Shown here: positions 25,801 to 40,800 of the stretch, piece after piece | How positions within the stretch are numbered: position 1 is the first letter of the stretch | How the letters are laid out: each line of letters begins with the position of its first letter | The notes under the pieces: generated by a model | Databases searched by the model: none | Told to the model about the DNA's origin: nothing | The model's input: the letters and a program-made list of their open reading frames with translations, nothing else | Program-made: the position numbers and the translations under genes | NCBI RefSeq assembly: GCF_028389875.1 | Contig: NC_084672.1 | Coordinates: forward strand, 4,067,501 to 4,131,500 | Origin: Rhea pennata | Taxonomy: Eukaryota > Chordata > Aves > Rheiformes > Rheidae | Direction: 5' to 3' | Length of the DNA: 64,000 nt

Positions 25801-27456
25801 TGTCCTTGCATTCTGGCAATCAATTCCCTCTTCTATACCTACTGCATTTTAAAGAAAACTAAGGACGGTCGGGGAAGCATGGGACATTGAGACTACTCAG
25901 GTTTACTTAGCTGAAGGCTACAAACACTGAGTGATCAGATACATCACTTGAGAGGAACCCTTGGTCTGCTCTTCCATAGAGAAAGGGCAGAATTCTTTGT
26001 TCAGTTGCCAACATATTTCCAAAGTGCAGGGGCAGACCTATTCCCATCTTAAAATTCCAGCCTGCAGTGAATTAACTTCACAGTATAGTATTAATTGCAA
26101 GCTAGTTTAGTCTAAATGTCTGAATATGTAAAAATTATTACAGGAGAATAACAAAGAACTTCCCAGTATGGATCTACTGCAACCATATCTGGAAAATGCA
26201 CTGAGATAGAGACCTTACCAAAATAAAAGGACAGGCAAGAAAGTTCTAAGTACAGTTGCAGAAGTTATCCAGCAACCTTCAGGATTTCTTAAAATTTTAA
26301 ATAAAGACTAGGAAAAAAAAAAAAACAGAAAACCAAACAAAACTAAAGCAGCCTGGCTACACAATTAAAACATCAAAGAAATAAAATCAGAGAACTGCCT
26401 CTAGTAAATAAATAGCATAGGTACCTAGAAGTAACGACAGAAAAAATAAGGAAAGTTTAGACCCCTAGTGGCAACAGTCTTCCTATCTTCTATGAAAGGC
26501 AGCAGAAGTTTCAGCACTCTGCAAAGTTACATCTCAACTGAGTGAAAATAATTGCTGAAGCATCCGCAGGTTGGTAGGAAGATGAAGTCAGTGACCGAAA
26601 AGCTGGTTCCTGAGCTGCAACTATGACAAGGTCCAAAACACAGCAGAAAATCAGTATAATCGACAAAGTCATTGAAAACTAAGGGGAGTATTTCAAAGGG
26701 ATGATAGCTGCTCTCAGGGTCTGTTTCTTCCCACTGCTCAGACTACTGTAGATTGTTTCCTGATTGGCGATACATAACCTTAAGGGAGAAGCAAAAACAT
26801 GAAAATTAAGATGCATAGGGGTGATGCATTCTGGACACTAGAATTAGGGAGAAAGGGGACATAATGGAAAGGAGATAGCATCAGTGAGGGCCATTTTCCA
26901 CCCCAAAAATGTTTCAAGTTTTGACAACCACTGTTTCATGCTGTGTCTTCTCTCTTCTATGCTGCACAGGGCATGCACATCCATCATTTCTATTCTCCGA
27001 CTGAAGTACAGGTCACTGTTGCTATCTTGTTTGGCCTATGCCATTTTCAAATTGAATTAGATACGGTCCAACATTTGCATGCATATATTTTTGATAAAAA
27101 TTTTTGTATTTTAGCTCACAAAACGGAGATGCCCTTTCCCTAAGGTTCAAAATAGCTTTCTGTCTTCCCTCCACAAAATCTGCTTTTGATGACAAAGGTC
27201 AATGAAGAAAAAAACCAAATCACATAAATGTCAAGAAGAACAGGAAAAAAAAATCTTCAGTTGGTGGGGGGGAAAGCAACACTAATAACAAAACTTCCAA
27301 AAGCAAGTTTGGAAACAAAATCTCATCAAAAAATATTGCAATTTCTGTTAACATTATGGATTTTAGTGAACTGACTGGTACCATTCATCTCCTCAATTAG
27401 GTAAGTAATTTAAACAAGACCAAAACATTGTCCATTACTGTTCAGTAAATGTTTTG

Positions 27457-27470
27457 CTGCCATCTCCTGG
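27457..27470 (-). promoter_or_regulatory. CTCF-like motif
   Basis: The minus strand reads CCAGGAGATGGCAG, which matches the CTCF core consensus CCASYAGRKGGCRG at 13 of 14 positions. It lies in the ASB7 intron between coding exons 1 and 2. Occupancy cannot be judged from sequence. Confidence 0.4.
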
Positions 27471-29198
27471 ACAAACTATTATTAAGTGCACAGGTACTTC
27501 CAGCCAAAGTTGGACCTGCATTATGTTCATTATGCTGCATACGATTTCCATCTTTTCAGTTCCTACGATATTACTAAAAGTACGCTACACAGCTGATACT
27601 GCCTTAAGAACTTAGGATTTTTTTCTTGACTTCAGCATTTGCTCGCTATCATGAAATAACTCTCTACCCCTGGAACACAAGCAAGGTAGAAACAAATTTG
27701 GAAAAATATCTCTTGCTTACCTTCCAGAATCTGCGGGGGGAGTGGGGAATGTAGCTGTTACTAGTATGTTTAACTAGGAAAGTAGGAAGCCAGTAGTTGT
27801 CAGTATTTCTTTATCTTGCCTTTAGCCTGACTATAAAGCAATTATAGTTATTCCTTCTCAAGCTTCCCATTAATTTGGGGATGACAAAATCTAGAAATAT
27901 GAACAACTGCATTTCTTCACTTCTAATATTCTTAAAGATTAGGTATAGTAAAGTGACATAAACCTTGAACTGCTGCATCAGTTATCAAAGACACCAAATA
28001 ATTGCTATTGATCTCAAACGAGACAGAATTTGCAACTTTGAATGATACTCAGGTTTATCTCATTCCATGTTAAAGTCAGGCATCTAAGTTAGCCATTTAA
28101 ACTCAACTGTTACTGAGAACGAGACTCTTCTTAATCCTCTAATCTGGAGGATATATAGATTCCTGGACTTCAGTCCAAAATGTTAGAGTTTTAATTTACT
28201 GTTCAGTGGGACAGACTCTCCCTTCTTCCATGCTACCTTTGCTAGGTCATTTTATCCTAGTCTCATTTGTGAAGCCAAGAAAGCAATGCTTCTATCTCTA
28301 TAAAAGTATGTCTATTATGTCAAGCTTTCTCCTCCATTAGGGTTTAATTATGACCTCAAGGTTTAGATACAAGGCAACATATGCTTCTTGTTTTGAATCT
28401 TCTAGGACAAAGCTGATACGAAAGACCTCCGGGAAAGCGTTACTGCTCAGGCATAAAAACACTTCATAAGCTGGCTTAGAGAGAGAAGCATTTCCCATTC
28501 TCTAGTTTCTCCTGGATTCTGCACGATCTTGCTAAAATTAGATACCTTGCAGTTAAGACTAAAAATAAATACAAACCTCTATTTGGATACTTCCTTCTCT
28601 TTCTTCAATTTCTAGGAGCTTTTGTGAATTATTCCTTCATTTTAATACAAGTAACTGGAAACTGTCCTGTTCCGATAGTGTTAAGATGATTTTACCAAAA
28701 GACAAGCAACAGCTACACACTTCCAAGCCTCTAGTTGGTCCTAACCTTAATAGTGATGGCAATGGTGTGGATTAATGAAATGTATTTTTTTGTCCAGCAT
28801 TGGGCTAACTCCATAAGTGATTTTAAAAGCAAAAAGTATATCGGGGGGAGAAAAAAAAAAGCTTGTTAGGCCAGAATTACAGATTTCTCAAAACTATGTG
28901 CCTATTTTTGCGCTGTTCTCCTAAACTTGAGTTTTGTGACACTAGATATTCTTGTGGAGGGGAAGTACTAAATTCATAGAATTGTTACTTTATTAAAATG
29001 AGACATATTCAAAAAATCTAATTTACTCTTTCCTATGAAAATTAAGTTTCTCCATGATTCTGTTTAAGTTTCTGCATTTCAACACTTGCTAAGGAGTACT
29101 TCTTACCTGATCTATTATCTCTATATCTGGTTGTTGTTTTCTGCTTGCTCCATCCTTAAATCTGGACCAGCTATATTACGCATTTTCCACATCTATCT

Positions 29199-29780
29199 GT
29201 GTCTCCCTCTTATTTAATGGATAATAAAAAGCTTGCTCCTGTTCTATCCTCTCTAGTCAGTCAAGTCAGCCTGCATGCACAAGTCCATCCCACGGTTCTT
29301 CCTTCACTGGTGAGCAATAATAGAAGAGTGAAAGAAAAACCAGGGAGCAGCCTGGTCCTAATTCCTCATAAAAAGCTACCTTTTATTTCTCAGATCCTTT
29401 CTCAGCCTACATTCATCAAGCTCCATCTCAACTCCACTATCATTCAAGATTCTAGGTCAAGAGTGTTCATGTCCCAGACCTTAGGCACAGCACCTTCCCC
29501 TCACCTACAGCCCCGCATGAGTTTCTCACTCCTGTACCACGAAAACATTTCCAGCTATGCTAAACTTCATCACCACTCTAGGTGGCCACAACCATCACGA
29601 GTCTCCATCCTTCCCACTAACACTTCAGTCTCCTCTTCTTCAGTGCTTCATCCACTCCCTCTCACTATCTCTTTTATTATAAACTTACACAGCCAGTCCA
29701 GGACTCTGTCTACCATAAGATTCACACCAGAAAATGACTTTGTCCTTCACCACAATATCATTTTAGTCTGCATGGATTAG
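29199..29780 (+). other. Long pyrimidine-rich open frame, probably fortuitous
   Basis: A 193-codon open frame with no recognised domain, antisense to ASB7 within its intron. The plus strand here is rich in C and T and poor in G, which by itself depletes TAG and TGA and lengthens open frames. The translation is rich in Ser, His, Pro, Leu and Thr, as expected from that composition. No splice context, Kozak-like start or protein similarity was noticed, so it is listed as an oddity and not as a gene. Confidence 0.15.
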
Positions 29781-31590
29781 CACCCAATATCAAACTAATC
29801 CATTTCCTGAGTGGGAGGAAGGTGAAAAATTGTGTTAAGAAAGGTAGAGACAGACCTCTCAGTAATGAGGCAGGAATGATTAAGTTTGCCTTTAACAGTC
29901 AGCTCATTCACTGTTTAACAGCTCATTTGTGTCATTATTATTTTTTAAATATTCATTATCTTTTATGTCTCTGTTTTAAGGGAAAACAAGGCAAAACACA
30001 AAACAGCGCCAACTTTCTGAAGCAAGGCTCAGCTAAAGAAAAGCCGCTGTAGATGACTAATCCTCACACTACTTGTTACTCAACTTTCTAGTCCTGGTGA
30101 TTAAATTCCCCTGTTCTGGAAGCAACATGATGTTTCACTACAAACATTTCTCACCAAGCATCAGATCCAGTCAGTGTTTCATTTAGCAGAGAGAGTAACA
30201 ACAACAAAAATAGAAACAAAACAAAAACGCTAAGCCAACAGCTATCCAATATCAAAACCTATTCAATGAAAAACATTTGAGATTTACTCTTTTTTTGAGA
30301 TCACCTTCAAGTTTATAGAGTTAAAAAACAACTTATTTCCAGATTTACAGCCTAAAAATGTAAAATTATGAAACTGAAGACTTGGGACCTACATATATGA
30401 CATTTAAAAAAGTAAAATTTAAAGTTATTTATTTATTTGTGCAGTCTAGTAGCTTCTTCTCCCTCACCCCCACCCAATGACAAGGGGTGGTTGCTAGTTT
30501 AATATAGTTAGAAAACTGTAGTAGGTTTATGAACAGAGCCCAGTTGTTCAGGCTATATTTCACTACTAATCTGAAGTAACATACCACTAACGGTACAAAT
30601 ACAACAGCCTACTAGTGCCACCCAGCTTTAAGTATGATTTATACATATAACAAATAATGAAATACAAATGAGGGGCTGTATAGCCTCAAGTATAAATAAA
30701 GCATCAAAAAGAGAACTCAGATAAGTCTGCTTGTGACTGAAAACATCTTAATTCATTATTTATCAATTTAGCTGACAAGAACAGTGCTACACTACAAAAT
30801 GCTGTTCCGTTAAGACCTCTACTCAGAATGTGGAGAGCCCTTCCTAATTTTTGTTTTCCACTCCTAGTGTTAGATTAAAAGTTTAAGACTACCAACTTCC
30901 AAAACTTTAGGTGGTCTAGTAATAAAGCTATAGCAAAAAGCAACTTCGACTCTACCATTTGAGGGGGAATAACCATCAGCTGAAGGACTATACCACTTAA
31001 ACTGTCAAAATTCAATCAGTTCTTCAAACAAAGCTTCACTGTTCCTGAAGGATGCAGGAGAGACAAACTCAACTGGACTAGCTGACACTAAAATCCTAGC
31101 ACAAAGAGTATTGTCTTCAAAGTTTAGCAGACTGTGTTAAAGCCTATGCGAAAGCTTAGCCTTTAATTTGACTTGTTAACTTGCTTGAAAATTATGAAAC
31201 AATCTTCCCGAGGATTTCAACTCAAACACTTGCCTTCTTCTAATAATCCCCCTAACAGAGAAGGAAGGCCTATAGATGCACTCACAGCACTCACTAAGTT
31301 CATAATGAGCTTTTCTGTCCTACTTTTATAATGCTTATTCATCCTTACAACAGTTCCTAGCCAATAAAAAAAAAAAAAAAAGGTATTTAGATACAAAGCT
31401 CATCTACTACCTCATTTACAGAGCATGCATCAGATGGAGATAGAAATGAAGCATCATTCCAAAGAAAGAAAAGAGGAAAAAAAATTATCAGAAGTAGTCT
31501 GACACTTAACTGGTCCTGGAAAGGCATACAATAGAAACTGAGCTAGAAAGTTGCAAAATGAGAATCAAAATTTTTCTCTAGTTAGCTTAC

Positions 31591-31801
31591 CCCCATGTTC
31601 AAGAAAAACACGGACACATCTCTCTTTCCCTCTTGCTGCAGAGAAATGAAGCAAGGTCCAACCATTGGCATCTCGTCCATTTGGAGAATAACCTTGCTCC
31701 AGCATCTTGCGCACAGTGTGAACATCGCCAGCAGCAACTGCAGCCTGAATCTGCAACTCTTCCTGTAGTTCAGGGTTTCTCCGACAGTGATGGTGTAACA
31801 T
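31591..31801 (-). CDS. ASB7: ASB7 coding exon 1 (start codon, first ankyrin repeats)
   Basis: 211 nt from the ATG at 31801-31799 to the donor GTAAGC at 31590. It encodes residues 1-70, starting MLHHHCRRNPELQEELQIQA, then ankyrin repeat cores around 'AVAAGDVHTVRKMLEQG' and 'DANGWTLLHFSAARG', ending in EHG plus the first base of an alanine codon. The start was chosen because it matches the known ASB7 N-terminus and has A at position -3. The frame continues a few codons past the donor, but the next residues differ from ASB7, which fixes the splice. A short 5' UTR piece is expected upstream (about 31802-31850), with weak acceptor candidates. It joins to a noncoding exon in the CpG island about 9 kb away. 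Confidence 0.95.
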
Positions 31802-31849
31802 CCTAGCTGAATCTGACTTTTACAGAAGCGTCATGAGGTCATACTAGTC

Positions 31850-34800
31850 ACCTTGAATCAATATAAAACATGAATAAATTAGCACAGGGACAAAGAAAAG
31901 AGGTATCTAGAAAGAATCAGTACTAGTGAAAAGCAATGCTAGGATTTACTCTCCACATGCAGAACATCTTATGTGTAAGATAAGAATTACAGACTATCTT
32001 ACTACTGCTAGCAAAAACATAGCATATGGTTCAAATCACTGAACTGCAACAAAAAGGGACACTTGCACATTATAAATAAAAAACACTTTCTTCAGAAATG
32101 ACAGCATCAAAAAACAGTCCACTGTTAAAGTAACCTGAGTAATAAGCAAAATGAAAAATCCCCACAACGCAACTTTCATTTAAGATCACAGCATGGCTAT
32201 TATCACCAACTCCAGAGATACCAGTTGAATAGATTACCTAAACTGTCGCATGAAACAATGCTGCCTTACTAGAGCAACTGGACGATGATATTTTCTAGTT
32301 TTTTCTGGAAATATATAACCTCTAAGCTAAATTGAAAACATTTTTGTCTGATTAATTTAACTTTTTCTTGAGACGCACTGTAAAGGAACATTAGTAAAAC
32401 TAACATTCAAACTAAAAACTTTATTCTAAGTCACAGTCTACTGCCTGTATTTTGCCTCGTGGAATTCTTTATTGGTACAAAAACACTGTTAAGGACATTT
32501 ATAATCCAAGGATCAGACACAAAGACGATCATATATGAGACCTGAGGAAACAGGTGCAGTTAATACAGCCCTCTCAAACACCACGAGTACATATACTCGA
32601 ACAATTCAATTTATAATTACCTTGACACAGTATATGAGAGAGCTGGGCCAAAAGGCTATCTAAAATAGCCATTGTAAAAGAGCCTATACACCAGCGTATA
32701 TTGGAAAAGAAATAAGTACTATATTCCATGCTCTGTTTGAAAAGTATTCATCTTCAGTTCTATTTGCTACCCGGCTGCAGACAAGAAAAAAAATACAGAT
32801 ATTTAGGGACTCTTTCACAGTATATAAAGTCTGTTAAACACTTGCATTTTCACATACATTATGTATCACATCCCATTAACAGGTATTCCTAGAATGGAAA
32901 GAGGATCAGAAGAAAATGGACAAACACGAGATATTAGAAAGGGAATGCTGAACAGCAGAAGTCTCAGAAAATATTCAGAAACTGTTGGAACGGATATTAA
33001 CATACAACTTCAAGATAAAGTTTAGAAAAGACTCCTGTAAAGTTAATTAAGTTACTCTTACTCATACAAGGAGAAATTCTAAAGACAAATATGAATTTTA
33101 AACTATCTTTAAAATTTACAGCAACCCTATTTTATTAGGATGCCAATCTATGCCATCATCTAACCCTTCATTTACATAAATATAAGGATTTCCAGATCCT
33201 CATGATTCATAGGTCATTCAAAAGACATTGCAATCAACTCCTCATATCCCACTGGGCACTTGTTTTCCTCTGATTCAGATAAACATGCAGACAAGAGAAA
33301 AGTGAAAACATCAATCAATGTCATGCTTCCAGATAAAGGCTTGGACACCTAGTCACTCTTACAACCTATTTGGGCCCATGGCAAAGTTATTTATGTGCTA
33401 CATGCAGAGATACAAACTCTGAAGTAACAGGTAGCTACAACGACTATTTATTTATACAGTGAACATGGAAATTACATACACAAAATGCCTGATTTTGACA
33501 TTTATAAATGCTTCAAGATACCATGTATGGCAACAATCACCATTTCAGCATGTGGTTATGAAACATTTTCTAACTCAATAGGTTATATACAGCTTAGGAC
33601 CTGGCTTTGTTTTGTTTCATAATATTGATTCCATTATCTGGTACTAGAAGAAAAGAGGCTTTGCAAAAGCAGCACCTGCTCACTCAATAGTTCAGCTTTT
33701 GCAGCATATCCAAAAAATCAAACTTGATTAATCAGATGACAATGGAAGTATTTTTATTGACTCTAATAAGCTTTTGCTAAGCCTTTTCTAAACTCCACTT
33801 AGCACTTTAGAACATGGTCACCTGTGAGAGTGAGCTGCATTTTGTCTGGATCACACTGGTAATGGTAGTATTAATGAAATTCCAACCATATAGCCAAGAT
33901 CTTCCTTCGGATTTACAGGCGAAGACTGATAGTAAAACCTGTCCGATAATAAGTATGAGCCATGAGAAGATCCCTCAAAAAACAGAGCATGGCTCTTTGG
34001 CCCTACTTTCTGAATGCGTAGAAAAGCAAGATATGAAAACTTTTCCCTCAAATTGAGAGCATCTGATAAAAATGAAATATTATTTGTAAAGGAGTAACAC
34101 TTGCAGGATCTCATATCATCTTGAAAGTGAGGATCAAACTAGTCACTGAAAATCTGAGAAGAGACTGGATGACTGAACAGATCAGGAGAGAAGAAGTGGT
34201 ATTTCTCATTTAGGGGCCAGCAGCATCCCCCCAAGTATCTATGAAGACAGTTGGTTAAGGGAAAGCAAAGCTCTTTATATCATACTTCTCAGCTGGTGGA
34301 TATATTTGTAATGCAGCATTATAAAAAGCTGGCATTGGCCCCGTATGTTGCACGCAACTAGCAGAATTTATTCAAATTAGCTAGTACTGAAGTATGTAAG
34401 TACAAAAACATACAAAACAGAAGACAAAGTCAGGCATAAGAAGCTCCTTTTATCAGTTGTGGAGTTTCTCAAAATAGCAATTTTATCTCACCTCCATTGC
34501 AAGCAATGAAATTCAAATTACATGAATACTAAAGTGTAATGTTGAAGGTTTCAGGATAGTTCTAGACACATACCAGCTTTGAAAACATTTTTGCTTCCAC
34601 TCCATAATTCATTTAAAATTCCCATTTAAAGATTCCCCATTTACAGCATCAATCTTTGGAGACTGAAAGGACTACTGGAAGTCATTAGCCATTTGGCACT
34701 TAACAGTTACTGTTTTACAACTATAATCAGTCTCATTCAGAACACAGTATGTGTTTCGATGACTACATTTTGGCTTTCTCCATACAAGTAAAAAAAAATA

Positions 34801-37800
34801 AAATAAAGACAGGAAAAATGTACTTAGACATTCTTGGTTATAATGACAGTAGCACCATGAAAATAGAGGACAACTACTGAACTGATTTTGCAAGTATAAC
34901 AAAATAAATTCAATGCTTTCCTGCATTACCTTATAGGAGGTTGTCACTTTGTGATGTATGTCCCACTCTTCACTGTCTTCATTATTCATAATCTTGTGTG
35001 GCCATGTGTGTCAAACAACCTGCTACCCCTTAAAAAGAATAATATTTCTTATTAGGTACAAAGACTGAAAGTGAGAGGTCTAGCTAGTTTTATCCTGAAC
35101 CTATGCTACAATTCTATGTTATAATGCAGTTATGCCAGAAAAGACTCTAAAGTGTGTTTTCTTTCATTATTAGGCAGTTCTCCAGAGGCCGGGGGTGGGG
35201 AGGATGCTACCGACAGACAAGGCTGCAGAGAATACTTAATGGAAAAAAAAAGAGAAACTAGAGATGTGCTGTATCACTGAAGTAAACCTAAAAGAATCCT
35301 TCTTTCAGGTTTTCACGTATCTGTTCCTGCCATGGAACAAGAATGGATGCAAAGGTTACAGTACACATTTCTGCCTGACTGCTTAACATCTCCATGTAGG
35401 AGCCAGACTCCAGGAAAAACATAGACAACCCGTACAGTTCCTCCCAAACCATTTTTGTTTCTCTATCATATCTATGTTTCTTCATCTAAAAAATAAAACC
35501 TGACAATACAGATCATTGTCTTCCCTGACCTCTGACGGGACTTCTCTAGGGCTACCATACAATCTTCACTCCCTCACACAAGAAATCAGCCTAACACACA
35601 CCATATCTTACAAACAGGCAAACATACTTTCACAAAACAAGCAATAGCTTCAGCTCAAAAATCTTCACCCCTTTCTTCATATGTAACACTTTCCCTTTTA
35701 TCCCTAAGTTTAGTAAACGGCGGTTACAATCCCTATCCAGCCTCTTCCTTCAGATAAGGAGAGCTAATCCTCTTTCCCTGTCATCTATAGTTAACAGTAT
35801 CAGCCCCACAGTCAAACCACTCCTCACAGTACTTTTGAGAGCCTATGCTAATTAATATCATTCATTAATTCTTTGTATACCTCTTCTATCTGGCCTTTCT
35901 TTCACTTTGACTGCAAGCTCTTTGGGACAAGATCACTTTTGAGCGTGTGTGTACAATGCTGAACACAACGGGAACTTAGACTATGACTAGGCATTGCAAT
36001 AATATAACAAATAATAACAGTATTAATTACTTCATCATATAGCAGATCATACAAGAACAACCCTGACTTGTTTCTGCTGTAAATGAATTGTACCAGAATA
36101 GTTGCAAGAACTACGCAGCTTTTAGCTTAAGTGAAAATTTCTGTCACTTAACACAACATAAAATCTTGCCTTCCTGATGATAGCTTAGAGAAGATGAAAA
36201 AAGCACTCTTCATCCCTCTCATGCACGTTTTCAAGAGCTTTGCTTCCCAAGAAAAAAAAACATACAAGGTCTGCAGATATGCTCACAGCCCTGCACAAAA
36301 CTGCACTGCCATGACCTCATTTGATCACATTTCTAGCCTTGTTTTTTGCATAGACGATCGGTCGTTAGTTCACTCTTTTTTTTTTTTTTATTTTTGCATG
36401 ATTTTCACTTAAAAGCCCACACATTTTTTATTAGCTAATGCAAATTAGAATTGCACTGACTTCACAGACTACAGACAAGGTAACAGATTGCTCCACTAAA
36501 AAAGTAACAAGCTTTTTTTCCCCCCAAAGGAAAATTAGCTGCATATGGCAAGAGTAAGATCTGCAACTTTAATAAAAAGAAGTTATATTTTTAGTGAAAG
36601 TAAAGTCACTTACTGAACAACTAGACAAAGTTTGCTTAAAATACTAATAATTGTAGTAGAAGTAGCACATCAACTAAAAAAATAAGACAAACATCTTCAT
36701 TACCTATGCATAAGTCTCATGTTGTCAAAGAGATCTGAGACTTTTCTACATCAATGCGCTCCTTCATTAAACAAATCACTCCAAATATGATGTGGAAAAT
36801 TAATTCTGACATATCTATATTTTTACTTTAAAGATGGCTCAAAGTTGGCACTAAAAGTAAGACCTTATAATATAGTATTTTGTTCATTCAGATGGCCTTA
36901 TAGACCTCCAACCAGGGCCACAAGGTCACACATTCAAGAGCAGAATAAGGTTAACTGATGTCAACGTAACGCTATACAACAGTAAAAGTGTACTACTACA
37001 CAGGACATTTATCATTATTACATTAATTACATTATTACATTTATCATTATTACATTCATAGCTAGCATAGACCTCATCAATGTAAATCCTAATTGTCTCT
37101 GGTTGAAATGAAGTATTCTAAGATTGTGGAGGGGGGGGGGAAGCCCTTTGAACTAAGGATAATCACATTAGTGTTCGTCATCCCCACAACCCACTTATCT
37201 CACCCAATTCAAAATTCAAACAAGCTGAATGTGTTCTCACTCAAAAGGCATTTTAAAAACGGTCAGTGTGTGTTCAACAAGAAGTCTAAATACAACTATC
37301 ACCTTCCTATTTGCAAAGCTCTTCAGACAACAGAGTAAAGCAACACATCGCATTATTATTTGTGTTCCCATGTCACAATAATAAAGTTTGCAGATAGCAT
37401 GTGAAATAGCAGAATTTCACAGCTTATAACCCTGAATATATTTTCTGCTGAGTGCTCAACACTACATCTCAGACAGGTATCAAGCAAAGTATACCTTATC
37501 TATCCACTTGACTGAGATGAAGATTATCAAGCAACACCTGTGTACTGCTGGGTCTGAAAGCAATGAGTTAAGAGTGCATGAATCCCCCAAAATATCATAG
37601 AGGAACTTAGATTTCAAAGGAAAGAAACCATCACTAAGAAGTCATTAAAAGATACACACACACTCACACACACACACAATTCTCGTGACAGCATCTCTAA
37701 TGCCATCTTGCAGCTGGGACAAATTTAACTTAAAATAAGTATAATCTAACACTACTACATTAACAGCAGTTTTTTTATGGTACTGTAGGATGCTATCTAG

Positions 37801-40800
37801 CGTTGTTATATACTAATAAGCAGCTTCTCTTACATTCTGCAGGTGGCTGCAACTCAAGTCTAGAGGTATCACTTTACCAACTATTATCCATTTCACATCG
37901 ATGTTGTGAGGTCTGATGTTTTGGGCCTGATGCAGAAAGTGAAATTACACAGCTCATATAACTTCAGGTCTGCAAACTGGAGAACAGTAGAACAGTCCCT
38001 GCCGTCGGAAAGTGCTAGTTATGCATCGGCTATTAACCACTCTCAAAAATTTCAACCCATACACTAACAATCTGAACTGCAAGTAGAGCCCAGTAAAGGA
38101 AATACTGCAAGTCCTTTCAAACCAAGGACTTCAATGTAGTGCTAAAGCAAGGTCCTATGGATCTTTTTCAGTAAAAAACACAGCAACTGGTTTGCAGAGC
38201 TACGACTTTCCTTCCTCAAAGTCTATACCCACAAACTGTACAGAGTTTGCAGTCTACAGCATGATCCTCGAGATCCTCACATACCAAGCAGAAGACAAGC
38301 TCTCTTAAGTTACAGTGGTGCTGTTATTAAGTTTCAAAGAATGATGCAGTATAAATAAGATGAAAATTTTGCTTTAAGAGCATGTTACAATTCAGAGCAA
38401 GTGCTAATATATAGGATTTCTATAATTTAACACTGCTACAAGCATACAAGCACTAACACGTCATTGATCAACAGAAGCAGGAAATGGCTAGTTCAAACCT
38501 TGCTAAAGCAATCACTTCAGTTCTAATATTCGCAACACAACCGATGAACAAATGAATGCTGTTTATAAAGCTCATTTCATTCAACAATCTGCAGAAGACT
38601 TAAATTTGCTCCATATTTTTTTTTAATATCCTAAAAGAGTCTGAAAGGACAGAATTCATTAAATGACTTCAGTGGATAAAGCAACAGTTTTTCACCCTGA
38701 TAGTATCATTCTGTAAGCAAATCCTAGAACAACATAAAGCAGTATCTCAGTCAGCATATTTTCTTTAAGGGTTTAGAATTCACTGTAAAAAAAAATAAAT
38801 AAAATGAGCATATACACAAAAGATCATAAAGTCTGACTGTGCAACTTTATCTAATGGGACAGCTATAGTTGCAACACGCTACATTTCTTCCAGAGAAGAG
38901 CAGGCCTTCAGCACATTGTTTACCTTTGTTTCTTGTTTTGGCCATGTGTAAATTTCTGCCAAAAGGTAATTCTCCCATTTCTGTCAACTCAGTTTCAGCC
39001 TCTGCATCTGGATCAAACTTCACTGCACTGGCATTTCACATTAAGGAGCTTCAAAAAAATCAAATGAGCAGTTGCAATTCATTCTGTGAATAAATCCTAA
39101 CCATCCAAGGACTTATCAGCACTAGAGGTGTCCTGTTTGAGTAGCTACATTAATGCAAGCCCCTATGTTAGGTGCACTGGATGGGCTGTAAAAAAGGTGT
39201 TTATAATAAACCAACTTCATATGAAACAGGTGTGGCATAATTACACTGAAAAGTTTGTACTAGTGCACATCCATCTTGTCTCCTGCACTGTTACCAAAAA
39301 CCCCTCCTGCAATTACACTGGACATGTTCACATGTTCCAGTGTTACATATGTTTTTATAGTAAGCTATCAAAATAATTCGAGTATTTCTTCATTGTATTT
39401 TTAAAATGCATCTCAAAGTTTGCTGCACTGGGGAATGTTCTATTTAGTCTTTGAAGTTTAACAGCTACTCTTCGCCATACGCCAGAGATGCCTATATTAG
39501 AAAAATGATCCATCCTTGACCAAGGTTGTTGGCAACAGGTACTGCTCTTCCCCTGCATCTAATGCTAAAAAATAATTTATTGCTGACAATGAAATACGTT
39601 ATGCTACAGTCAATGACATCTCTGAAAACATGACAAAGACAGCAAGATGCATATCGAGGATATATTTGCCAAAATAACACAGGCCCATCCACATCTGAAA
39701 TGGATTAAAATGGGTTCAGTACAGACTTTACACAAAAATAATGAGTAGAAATTCCATTATTCAGAGCATACTAACAGTAGGATGCAGAAAAAGCCTGATA
39801 GACATCTTTCCTCCCCCTCTTGCTCTCTTTCCTTCTAAAGCCCATCTCTGTATCTTCTTGCCACACAGAACAGGCAATTCACCCTATGAATCTTTCTTCC
39901 CCTGAAACCTAACCTTTCTCCTTTTAGCAGTAGCATTCAATTTTTGATGCCATGTTTCATATTTTTCCTCAAGTATCTAACAATATTATCTTCTCCTGTG
40001 ATTTCAACGGAAAAAGTTAGCACATCTAAGCAGACACCCACCCAATTAAATGAGTTTCAATTTTTGCAACTTGGTTACAACACAACGCAAAAAGCTTGAC
40101 ACATGCAAAAATTAGATATACCTAAACCAACATAATGCAATTACCATGATCTACCCCAATAATAATTTTAGAATCTGAGCAGCTACTAGAAGTCATGTGT
40201 TGTACCCATAAGTCAGTGAGAAGGCTTTAAGAAAAGATGCTTTTAACTACCCAGAATGAAGTCATTTTAAATTACATTCCTCAAACGAAGAGCCAAAAAA
40301 AAAAAATTACGTAGCAGATCACAGTGAAAATGTTTGCAGATAAAATTTAGAAAATGAACACAACAAGAAGAGAGAGGAATAGAACTTCAGCTGGGCTTTA
40401 ATGCTTTTCAACTTTTAAACCTACTTGCTATTATGCTTTAAGAGAACAAAGAAATCTAATACTATCTATTCAAATCTATCAAAAACATAAAAACATTCAC
40501 AACACGAGGCCCCAAATCCAGCCAAACCACACATCTAGGATGATTTTGGAGACTGTATATAAATTATCACCTTCTCTTTTTTTTGAGCACTGCTTTCTCT
40601 CTTTCTTTCTTCTGTCTTATTTTGTTCTTTGGAGTCAGAATTTTTAATTCTCCTTTAAGGCAGCTTAAACCTAAAGAAAAGGAAAGAAGAAAGGTGCACT
40701 GAGCCACATAATGACATTAAGAGAGAGAAACGGAGAACAAAAACAGTTAATACCAAAGCAATAACAGGCTGGAAAGGGGCAATTCTTCAAAATTTAGGAA

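Larger units (their letters stand above)
24538..31590 (-). other. ASB7: ASB7 intron between coding exons 1 and 2
   Basis: A 7.05 kb intron with minus-strand donor GTAAGC at 31590-31585 and acceptor CTTTAG ending at 24538. It contains a decayed copy of part of exon 2 (about 25640-25800), a CTCF-like motif at 27457-27470, and a pyrimidine-rich plus-strand open frame at 29199-29780. Homopolymers include A23 at 24603-24625, T20 at 24681-24700 and C12 at 24792-24803. The remainder is unremarkable AT-rich sequence. Confidence 0.8.
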
